Below, in pieces: positions 11,971 to 21,732 of a stretch of DNA of 64,000 nt (positions are counted from its first letter, which is position 1; the number at the start of each line of letters is the position of its first letter). The translations under genes and the position numbers were made by a program. This stretch comes from Cinnamomum chago (lineage: Eukaryota; Streptophyta; Magnoliopsida; Laurales; Lauraceae), in contig CP142451.1 of assembly GCA_038049695.1 (NCBI GenBank), forward strand, positions 10,972,001 through 11,036,000, written 5' to 3'. Below the pieces are notes generated by a model. That model searched no databases and was not told the DNA's origin. It was given only the letters and a program-made list of their open reading frames with translations.

Positions 11971-14708
11971 AAATAAATAGAAAAATACAACTCGATGGAC
12001 CAAGAATTTTATCCAACCCATGAATTAGCCAACACATGAAATATCTTAATAGGATCCAACCAAAAGATTATTGAAAAGATGAGGGATGAGAGGACATGTG
12101 AACAAGACTTTAACTTTACTGGGATTTGAATTACTATGGCCGGGGTATTCACTTTCGATCTCTCCTTATTTCATTTTCTTTATTAAAAGGAAGATTATTT
12201 AATGTTCAACTTTTTAGTACTTACCCTTATTTCTTCAAACCACTTTTAGAAATACAAGTCTTAAAAATCTAAAAAATTCAATTACATAAAACAAACAGCC
12301 TTTGAGAAAGGCTATTAATGGAGCTGGACAAGGTCTTGGACTATTAATGGGTTAGGGCTTAGGATTGGAGTAAGGATATACTAATGCCCGAGCATGGCCC
12401 TTTAAGATCTAATGTGAGTACAAAACTACATCTGCACTTGAGCTTCAATCATAGTTTAAAAACTCATTATAATTCATGTTCACTTGACATAATCAACTTA
12501 GAACAGTAGGTCAATATTTTAAGTTCCATCCAAAAGTTCTTTTGCAAAAATAGTTACTTTTAGGGAATGAACCATAAGCATATACCCTTGTAGGCTGCAG
12601 TCCCCCACATCTTCATTTCATGCACCCCAACATGAGTGATTGATATCATTCCTCTGGCTTAGCCATTTCATTTGAATGTAAGCAATTGCTATTTCCTTAA
12701 CTAATTTAGGGCCACATCTGATGTGGGACCCATTACTTTTGCAGAGGACAACTCACATGTCAGTCGCATGGATCATAGATGCAGGCCCATGATTAATGTC
12801 CAGACCAATGACCTGAAATGCAACTCTAATTAATCGTACTCATCTGCAGCCGTAGCTCACATCAAAACAGAGCTCAAACATGTGGGCGTGGCCGCGTGGG
12901 CTAGAATGTGCTAAAACAAACTGAGCTGATACTAACAAATTTTTTTTTTTTTTTAACACAATTATTATTGGTAACATGATTTGGATCCAAAATGCTTAGG
13001 TTGTAACAGTGAGCACCTTCGTTTGTTCGACGGACTCCTGTGGAACCAATACTTACGTGAAAGAAGGAAAATAGGATTGTGTTTTTCCCCTGCAATATTA
13101 TAGAACCCCATGTCCGCAGCAGACACCAAAAGCCTCACTTAGAGAGTGTGAGGGCTCGCGTTCAAGTTCTTTCAAGGTAAAAAAGAAAAAAAAAAAAAGA
13201 AGAAAAAAAAAAAGTACGTATATCTCAACTTTGGGGTCTTAAATTGTGATGGGTCAATTACAAGGGCTTTTTTCCTAATTAGAATTTTTGAAACTCATGT
13301 TTGGTGGATGTTTGAGAAATTAAAAATTGGACTCTTGAAATGCTGATGAAGCTTATCATTTCTGAATTTCTTGTTTCATTCAAGTTGAAATGTTTATTTA
13401 CATTTTGATGTAGGATCAGTGTGCTTCGATGCTGGGTCTGATTTAGATTTTTGGGAAGCCTATGCAACGCTCACGCCCAAAACTAGGAAGAGTTTATAAC
13501 AACAATAACATCTCCACTGCTAACTTGGCGAATTGAGTTACATGAGTATTTAATGTATATAAGAATAAATTAATCTCTAACTAATCTTATTTCCACTATT
13601 AAAAGGAAAGAATCCTAATCAAATTTGAAATTTAAGCTTTCAAACTGTTCTAATAATGTGGAAACTAATAGAAATCCTAATGAATTTTAAAACTCTAAAC
13701 CAAAAGACAGATAAAAAACTAAAATCTTAATAATAAGGAATGATAAGATTTAACTTATTTTAATTCACAGTATAAGACGGACCTTCCACAGGCTTAATCT
13801 AGAACTTTGGTGGGCCTATGTCTAAAAGGCTGCATCTCATTCTTTACTTCTCACCTCTTTTTATATTTTTCATTAGAATCATTGTCACAAATAGTGTTCA
13901 CGGGAAACATTTCAAAGAAATGTTGTGATATTCTTAAATTAAAAATAATTTAAATGTAGTGCCAAGTTTTGGGCTGATTTGAAAGAAGTGCTCAAAGAAG
14001 GCACTAATTTCATACTAGTCACTGAAAGTTTTTATCTTTCTTTTTGAAAATAGTTCTACACTCTAGCTGCAGCCATTTGGGGAATAAAATGACCAAAACA
14101 ATGCCTTTAATTTTTTTCTTAAAAGACAAAATGTCATGAAATCTTTTTTACACACACAATCTTCCTTTTATCATCACACATTCATTTTTTTTTTTTTTCA
14201 GAAACAATTGAATGGGAAGGACAAGATAAGTCAATAAAATGCCAAAACTTTAGGATGACCATGTACCCTGTCCAGCAAACAAGGTCCCAAGACAACTTCC
14301 TGGGATCTTGTCTCTGTCTTTGACGACCGTTGGTCTACTACTCTACTGTCACCCACATGGTGACCACCATAATCAATGTAGTGTGGCGACATGCTTCTTG
14401 ACCCAAGATAGAAGAAGAATGATGAACAAAGACGCGTCTAACACTAACCTGTGGTAAAATATATGTGAATTAAGTTCCTTTGGATAGCCTTCATTGGTTA
14501 GGCATGAAAATCCAGGCCGAGCTAAGTCAAACTATTTTTGATTGAAGGATCTGGAGAAGAACCGATTAGGAAAAAAATCCACAACATTTCTTAGTCCCTT
14601 GAATGGTAGTGTTATCTTCTTTCATACTTCACTTTCAAGAGTTAATTTATGGCAATCGACCAACACGCAGCAGCTAGACCCAATGCTGCTCAAGCAGCAA
14701 ATTGACCC
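11971..14708. other. No gene seen; worn MITE and SINE pieces
   Basis: About 12140-12310 resembles the 3' half of the Tourist-like family seen in the vicilin introns (AAAAAATTCAATTACATAAA). About 13110-13215 is SINE-like: a B-box type word GCGTTCAAGTTC followed by an A-rich tail. The rest is AT-rich DNA with short homopolymers. Confidence 0.45.
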
Positions 14709-14802
14709 TTTTTTTTTTGTTGCTGTCGGAGGGTTCCCAACCCTTTGGACTGGACTAATCCCTCCGGGCCCAGAGGGAAGCCGAGTAAATCCCCTGGAGC
14801 CC
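14709..14802 (-). mobile_element. SINE fragment (tail half), copy 3
   Basis: Poly-T then GTCGGAGGGTTCCCAACCC and CTAATCCCTCCGGGCCC match the tail half of the SINEs at 10419 and 46092. The tRNA-like head is missing, as in a 5'-truncated insertion. Confidence 0.6.
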
Positions 14803-15712
14803 TTTTTTTCCTCATACATACAAACCTAAATTTGTTGTACACTCGTGAAAATCATGCATTTTCATCCCATTTTACCCATAAAACCCCTTCCTAGTTCCAA
14901 CCAATTAGACTCGTACTCTCCCTCTATTTCTACGCAATCAAATAGGTGAAATCCCAATAACTTATATCAAAAGCCTTTTTTTTCCCCTCCAAAGGCTTGA
15001 CTATATAAAATGTTAGTTTTGACTATATAATTGAACATTTGTAAAAGAAATATTCTATTTGGACTGACCTGGGGACCGAATCCTGGCCCGGTCCCCAGGG
15101 AGGACCCTTGGATCCCATGAAGACCGACCCCGGGACTTCTAAGAATTCTTGCTAACGAACAGGCTCTTTAGAATTATTCCAAAGCCATTGATCTTCACCT
15201 TTGTTTCTTAAACTCATTGCATGGAAACAAAGGGCTCTAAAGAAGGCAAAATCCTGGAAATTCAATGCAGAGTAAGGACCCCAGGTCACCTAACCGATCC
15301 CTGTGATCTTGCAACACTAATGCTGCTTTAATCCTCAAAACTCTAATCATAAACCACAAGTCCTTATCAATAATCATCATTGTCTTTCTTCCCAAGTTAA
15401 AAACAGGAAAATTGGCTCATAAATACATAATGATTTCCACCACTCCACAGATGAAGAACAGAAGATAGATTGGGAGAGAGAGAAAGAACCTTTTCGTCCT
15501 TTCTGTCTCCCAATCAAAACATGTTTGCTGGAAATAAGACATATAACAAGAACGCCAACCAACCACAGGCACCAAACTGCACAAGATGGGGGAAAAAGAG
15601 TTTCTTTCCCTTACCCAAAGTCCAAAGAACAGAAGAAAAACAAAAAACATCATAACCTACCATACATAAAATCCAACGGCTGGATCTATCCACAACCCCA
15701 TATGCATATCAA
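14803..15712. other. No gene seen; 3' flank of the GRAS gene
   Basis: About 15060-15140 holds a CCGG/GGTCC-rich patch that may be a transposon end. The last few hundred bases before 15713 should include the 3' untranslated region of the minus-strand GRAS gene. Open frames here are short and unlike known proteins. Confidence 0.5.
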
Positions 15713-17332
15713 TCAGCAGCACCTCCATGCGGACGTGGCAACCAGCTCCCGCCCCTGCCAGCACAGCAACATGGACGACTCTCTTTTCGCCACGTGGAAA
15801 CCACTCAGCGGGATCCGCCTCAGCAAGCACTCGGCCTGCGACTCGGCGAGCTCGCTGAGCGGAATCGGTGACATTCCAGACCCGGAGAGCAGCTCCCTCC
15901 ACGGCGGCAGCGACCGGTCCCCGGCTGCCGCCACCGCCCGGGATATCCTTGGCCGGAGCAGGAACCGTTCGATCCTCCGAATTTGGTCAGCCGAGCTGCC
16001 CATCGCAGAGGCGGCGTCCAGCGACTCCAGCAGCACCGCGTAGAGTTCCAGACCGTCGATGAAACTCCGCCGGAACGAGGCCGGCGCCCCGGGGCCATCC
16101 CTCCGGCACTCAGCGTCGACGAAGACGGCGATCCGAGGCGAGATCAGGCGGAGTGTCCTGAGAAACCCGGCCGTGTTGGACCCGTCGATCCGGCGGAAGA
16201 TCGACGGCGTTAGGCTAACGGCGACCGCCTCGCCTTCCACGAATCCGATCGCGGCGAGCGCTAGGGTCTCGAACCGGGCGAGGTGCACGAACTCGATCTG
16301 GAACCGGATCCCGATCTCCCTGGCAAAGCTGCGGAGGACGTCGCCGGCGAGCTTCGTCTCCATCGACTCCTCGTCGACGATCGCCGTGATCCGGAGCGAC
16401 GGCGGAGGCAGAACCCTAGCCGAATCCCTGCACCTCATCGCGATCTCTTGCATGAGCGGCGGCCACTGGCCGCCGAGCCCGATCTCGAAGTCGATCACAT
16501 GAATCATCCCCGATCCACTCACAGCCTCCAGAATCGCCTGATTCGCGGTGAAATTCGCGAACTGGAAGAGCGGAGAGAGCTCGGAGAAGGCCTTGTAGGC
16601 GCCGATCTTCTGTAGGGTTTCGAAAGGAGAGAAGACGATCTTCGACGAGGAGCGGAGGAGGAGGGATTCAAGAGCTTCTTTGAAGTAGAACGCAGCTCGC
16701 TGAAGCGGTTTCCCGATCGGGAACTGGAGCTGGTGATTGAGCCGCGCCAATATCGCGTGCGCGAGCGAGAGATCGTTCGAATCGACGCATTCCGCAGCTC
16801 GGATCAGCTGCTCGAGCTGCAGGCGGTCGAAGGAGGGGCTCTCGAGCGGAGACTGAGAAAGATTGGATTTTTCGCTGAAGAAACATGGATTCGGAGAGGG
16901 AAGAGCAGAGGGATTGAGATCTGGGAAGATGAGATGATGGGACGAAGAAGAATCGAAGGAGTCGGAGGAAGGGAAAGGAGGGAGATTTGGGTTTGGGGTT
17001 TCGGGAGGGGCAAAATGGGGAATGCACTTGAGGTCAGGGGCAGAATCGTCTTTCTCCCCTAGAGACCAGAGCAGGGAGTCGTCCCATTCGTCGACGGAGA
17101 AGAGAGAGGAGGGTTCGTCTGAGAGAGCGGCGGAGACGGGTGGTATTCCGGCGGCGGATTCCTGCCTCCGGGCGGCGGAGGCGGGGCTGGAGCGAAGGTC
17201 GAGGACGGATGTGGGCTCGTAGGAGATCGGCTGGGTGGTATTCAGGGCGGCATTGGGGGAGGCGAGGGTGTAGGATAGCGGTTTTGAGAGGGGCAATTGG
17301 TGGTTTTGAGAGCTGTCGATGAGTGGTTTCAT
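15713..17332 (-). CDS. SCL15: GRAS transcription regulator, SCL15/HAM type, miR171 target
   Basis: Intronless 539-aa GRAS protein. The N-terminal part is disordered and Ser/Pro-rich, with the HAM signature EPTSVLDLRSSP (about 39-50). The GRAS domain runs from about 170 to the end: LHR1 (LEQLIRAAECVDSNDLSLA), the VHIID-type motif MIHVIDFEIGLGGQW (276-290), a second Leu-rich/PFYRE part, and the SAW end LLCWQGRELVATSAWRCC. The closest remembered relative is Arabidopsis SCL15/HAM4 (GFHVAKR, ATSAW and the spacing agree). Family role: nuclear co-regulators that keep shoot meristems undifferentiated, with WUSCHEL-type partners; SCL15 also represses seed genes. Codons 193-200 (AILARLNH) hold a perfect miR171 site. 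The start at 17332 was chosen because it opens a family-like N-terminus (MKPLIDSSQ). The same frame stays open a further 105 codons upstream, but with untranslated-leader-like composition. No breaks. Confidence 0.93.
   Translation of the reverse strand: MKPLIDSSQNHQLPLSKPLSYTLASPNAALNTTQPISYEPTSVLDLRSSPASAARRQESAAGIPPVSAALSDEPSSLFSVDEWDDSLLWSLGEKDDSAPDLKCIPHFAPPETPNPNLPPFPSSDSFDSSSSHHLIFPDLNPSALPSPNPCFFSEKSNLSQSPLESPSFDRLQLEQLIRAAECVDSNDLSLAHAILARLNHQLQFPIGKPLQRAAFYFKEALESLLLRSSSKIVFSPFETLQKIGAYKAFSELSPLFQFANFTANQAILEAVSGSGMIHVIDFEIGLGGQWPPLMQEIAMRCRDSARVLPPPSLRITAIVDEESMETKLAGDVLRSFAREIGIRFQIEFVHLARFETLALAAIGFVEGEAVAVSLTPSIFRRIDGSNTAGFLRTLRLISPRIAVFVDAECRRDGPGAPASFRRSFIDGLELYAVLLESLDAASAMGSSADQIRRIERFLLRPRISRAVAAAGDRSLPPWRELLSGSGMSPIPLSELAESQAECLLRRIPLSGFHVAKRESSMLLCWQGRELVATSAWRCC
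16734..16754 (-). promoter_or_regulatory. miR171 target site in the GRAS coding region
   Basis: The plus strand here equals mature miR171 (starting TGATTGAGCCGCGCC) over all 21 bases, so the minus-strand mRNA is fully complementary. Cleavage would be expected opposite miRNA positions 10-11. In HAM genes this site encodes ILARLNH, as it does here. Confidence 0.95.
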
Positions 17333-17660
17333 GAGTTTTGGTTGGTCGTTAATAGTTATGGGAATTGAAATGGAGGGTGGTTTTGTCAGTTGAAGGAAGA
17401 GGAGAATAGAAGATGAGGGGAAAAGAGAGGAAGAAAAATAGGCTCTCTTTTTTTTGTTTTTGTTTTTGTTTTTTTTTTTTTCCTCTCCTTCTTTCCCTCT
17501 CTGTGTTTGTTCTTGGGAATTGGGATGGGAAGGGCTTTTCGTCGTTATCATTGGGGGCTTTTTATCTTTGCGTGCGAGGGCATGTGTGGATGGTTTATGG
17601 CCATGCATGTGATGAAGATGCTGGAATGACATGACATGACATGACACATGGCATGGTGGA
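17333..17660 (-). promoter_or_regulatory. Probable 5' leader of the GRAS gene, with low-complexity tracts
   Basis: On the minus strand this is pyrimidine/purine-tract DNA: an A-rich tract with AAAAAC repeats (about 17450-17480) and four copies of CATGT (about 17626-17645). No TATA box or transcription start could be fixed. Confidence 0.45.
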
Positions 17661-20516
17661 CATGTGGCCTGACGAGTCTTTATCTGAGAACAGGCTTGCG
17701 GTTGAAGGTGATGCCTTTCCGTGAGTCTGGATACTCTCGAGGATTTTGACTTTGAGAAGAGAAATCATTTTGAAAATAGGAGTCGGTCAAAATAAATTGT
17801 GGTCCAGCCTCCCAAATTTTTATTGAAAAAGGAATTATTATCAATTTTAGATTGATTGTTTGATAAAAGAGTGGTTGATTATATTTTCAAATTATATCAA
17901 TTATATTTTTAATTCAATGGTTAATTTTTATGGTGAGACCATTTTCTAGTGGAGCAAAATTTGAAAATATTTAAAAGTGCAAGACGTTCATTTGTTGTAA
18001 GGAACTTGGATTTTCAATAGATATGGCTCATTTAGGGTTCCATTCCAACAATGCAGGATTTATCTTAACTTAAATTGTCATAAGAGGCTATGCATTCAAT
18101 GAGAATGGTTTTTTCATTTTGGGTAAATGATAGTTATATTTTACATTTTGAAAAGTTTCGCAACATGGATTTTGGAGTTGCCTTAGGTGGGATTTATATA
18201 TGTTTTAATAACTTGGATTTGTATTTTTTTTTTCTACACGATCTATGTGGGCATGTTTGGATAAATGAATGTTGGAATAAAGTAACGTAGATTTCATATG
18301 AGCAGTGAATTGGAATGGAAGTGGGTTGAAGTTAATGTGGAGTAGTTTACTTCACTCTTTTTGATTGCTTAGTGTGAATTTAAGGTTTGAAGTAGAATAT
18401 ACTTTTATCAAAGGGAACAAAAGTATTTAGGGTTCAAAGTGAATGGATATACACATGGCCGATGGCCACACTTCATCTGCTAGGTTGAACTCATTCAAAC
18501 AAAGGTAGGGTTCAGAATTTAAACCATTAGGGCCCATTTATTTTCTTGCCTATCCAAATGTGCCTAAAGAATTCATTTGTTAGGTTTAAGTGAAGTTAAT
18601 CCAATTAATTCACACAACTCTATTACAAGCAGTGGTCACATTTTTGCAAAAACAAGATGATGGTACAAAACTTGTGAAACTACCTACCCACTTAGCAATC
18701 AAACTTTTAAGTACATGCGTGTAATGGCGGACCTAGGATTTTCATTTTGGTGGTATAGTATATGGTCAAGTGAAGAATTTTAATAATAAAATTAAATATT
18801 TTAAGATCTTATCTAAGGCGTCTCTCGAATCACGTGGGTGCGACCGCACCCGCATGATAACACTTGGGTCTGCCGTGCCTGTGTGAGATGAGATGCCTCT
18901 TTCCATTAAAGCATCTCGTATTTCTCAATAGGGGTCAAATTTCTATTTTTATTTTCTAACATTAGAAATATATTGATCTATTTATCTTTTCTAACATTTT
19001 CTATTCAGAAGAGTATATAACGTGCATTTTAAGTAACATTTGATTCAATTTAGGCATCAATGAGGTGTGTGATGTGAATAGTTTTGATCAATATGAGGTC
19101 TGTCCAACATAAGTTGAATCACTTGCAATTGTATTAATGTGAAAAAAAAAAAAAAGGTAAGTTTTCAGACACCCATCCAACCCAAGTCCCTCTCCATAAG
19201 TGTTATAGTCAAAGATTGATGCTTTTATGTTTATGAGGAAGAGAGGTGTCACCAAGTGAGTGGATTGGCAAACCCAATGGTAGACTGATTTTTCGTTATA
19301 GGGTTTATCTTTTGCTAATCCAATTAGATCAATCAAACCCATATCAACTGCCTGTAGATGCCCATGATATTTTGGTTAAGTAGATCAGATTCACTTGCAC
19401 AGATCACTTCAAGTGGCAACAGTTTGAACTTATCGGCTACAATTGTCGTAGTTGTCACCATCATTGTACTCCCATTAATAAGTAGTTAAAACGTTAGATT
19501 CTATTGTAAGGAAAGATAATATATTTAAGAGAAATTCTGCTCATGCAACTTGCTAGAGAAATAGATCTCAACTAGTAAGTAATATCTCACATTTTTTTTC
19601 TCTCCAATGTAATATCTCACTTAAATATGCCAAAAGACTACACTTTTGATTAGTTAAGACCAAAAATTAAGAAGTGGGGCCCAACTGTGGGCTCCATTTG
19701 GGGATGAGACCAGGGGGATGAAAAGATCTATGTGAGACCACCCCAAATATAAAGTTTGATCCCAAACCCATGCCCCTAACCCCTTCATCGTGGCCCATAA
19801 GTTTAATAACTCCATATTAAAAAAAATATTCAACCCTCGATCAAATGGTTCAGTCCATTCGGATGTATGCCAATCCTTAGGATTAATGACTATCATGAAG
19901 TTCCCTATTAGTTTCTGGGTTTGGATGGGTTGCTAGTTGGGCCCCGCAAAAAAGTTTTCATATAATAATTCTCACTTCAATATTTCCTAATTAAAAAAAA
20001 CTTGGATTTCAGTTTCATAGGAATGTTTGATTTTCATGCTACTCATTTATTTAATTTTCATTTCGAACAACTCTAACTTGATAAAAAGTGGTGCCAAGAT
20101 ATCCAAGGTTCCTCGTTCCATTTTAATTCAGGTAATAAAACTTCACATGGAAGGATTTGGATTGCATCTCTTGCCTTTATTGATATTCCAGCGGGCCTCA
20201 TGGGCATCACCTGATAGATTCATTTGATGGAATGGGCCCATATACAATGGGTCGATACAGCCCATTGGGTTAGCTTGGCGTGTATGACCCTAACCGACGG
20301 GCCAAACCCTATGAGGCCAGCCTAGACCTGGTCTGCATGTTGACCCTACTCCCAACTAGTGCAGCCATCTTCATGGACCGGTCCAGTGGGGCCAAGGCCT
20401 GTCCATGCCCACCCTATTTGGTTCTACGGACTAGCTTTTCCAGTGAAAGTATCAAAATAATTAAATGCACATTTGCAAAACATCATGAGGGTATTCAAGT
20501 GAGGGATTCCCTCACC
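17661..20516. other. No gene seen; AT-rich intergenic DNA
   Basis: At about 18720 the words AATGGCGGACCTAGGATTTTC resemble a DNA-transposon end that recurs in inverted form near 30050-30085 and 57785-57820. At 20218-20420 there is a GGGCC-rich patch. No reading frame is convincing. Confidence 0.45.
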
Positions 20517-20633
20517 AGGGTGAGGGACACTCCCCTTTTTGGAAAATTTCAAGTACAAAAACAGTTTTGTACTTTTTGGGAGGATTCTCTTTTGTACTTG
20601 AAACTTTCCAAAAAGGGGAGTGTCCCTCACCCT
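20517..20633. repeat. Near-perfect 44-bp inverted repeat (hairpin)
   Basis: Arms 20517-20560 and 20590-20633 pair at 43 of 44 positions around a 29-bp loop. The left arm starts AGGGTGAGGGACACTCCCC. A second small palindrome (GTGAGGGATTCCCTCAC, 20499-20515) abuts the left arm. No target duplication is evident. It is either a very young foldback MITE or a small-RNA precursor. Confidence 0.85.
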
Positions 20634-20686
20634 ATGGTAATGGAATATTACCCAAACATCATTACATCTTTGTGCTAAATATCTAA

Positions 20687-21086
20687 ACTCTGCTTGTTTC
20701 GTGCAATTGAATTCCTAGGATTTTAAGGATTTGAAATCATGCACCTATTATACATAACACTTATCCATAACCACCTGATCCATACCTAGACAAGACTTTG
20801 TACTTGTATAAGTAAATAAAATGAAGAATCAAATCTGAATACACAAAAATGATCATATAATATTTTTTCCTTTAATGGAAATTGCATCAACAAAAGATAG
20901 GGAATGAATGTCCAACCATCACCATAATAATTCAAATGCTATGAAAATCAAGGGTCGCATCTGCATCATTACCTTATATCATTTACTCTTCACCTCATAT
21001 CCTTATCCGCTCACCTATTTAACAATCCTCCGTTGGAGCACATTTAACCATAAGTACCTGTGTACTCAAAGGATACAAACAAGACC
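20687..21086. mobile_element. Tourist-like MITE with worn ends
   Basis: Left end CTCTGCTTGTTTCGTGCAATTG and right end ACAAACAAGACC are inverted relatives, flanked by TAA and TAG. The body (TCACCTCATATCC, CAATCCTCCGTTGGAGC) is shared with the element at 37079-37403. About 400 bp, non-coding. Confidence 0.5.
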
Positions 21087-21519
21087 TAGATAAGGATCAA
21101 TGGGATGGCTTTTATCCTTTAACCTAAGGGCCTCAATAAAGAAGATGGGCTTCATTTGGATGCTTGGATTTCCATGAAAATATTTTCTATAAGGTGTGTT
21201 TGTGTGATTAGAGTATTTCGCATGCTATCTGTGCATCCCTACATTTCTGGTAAAAAATCGAAATCCTTTAATTGAGGATAGTTCATTCATTTAAAAAACT
21301 ATTTCAATAAATGAAAAAAAGCGTGGGCAGCATGGAAGATCCGGACAAATTTTCTCTTGATGGGGGAATACTCTTACCGCACAATCATACGACACACATT
21401 TTTCATTATTTGAAAGCAAAGCACACCTACAAGAATTACATGTGAAAAAAATGCATTTCTAATACTGCATTTTGGTTTACTTCTTTTATTTGAAGGTGGC
21501 ATGTAGACCTCTTGAAATA

Positions 21520-21723
21520 GAGTCCAAATCACCTATCGCATTTGTTATACCTTCACCGTGAGTGGATCAATAATACTCCGCCACATCAATATTAAAAAAT
21601 TTAGGTGATTCCCTTTCATCTAATTTAAACTTCAAAATCACCTAAATTTTTGGATGATGTGACGGAGTATTATTGGTTCACTCACGATGAAGATATAACA
21701 AATGCTATAGATGGTCTGGACTC
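21520..21723. mobile_element. Foldback MITE, Mutator-like
   Basis: Two arms of roughly 90 bp pair at about 85 percent by eye around a short loop near 21615; shared words include GCATTTGTTATA and CAATAATACTCCG. The ends are GAGTCC/GGACTC and the flanks CTTGAAATA and CTTGAGGAA suggest a worn 9-bp duplication, as in Mutator-like elements. Confidence 0.65.
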
Positions 21724-21732
21724 CTTGAGGAA

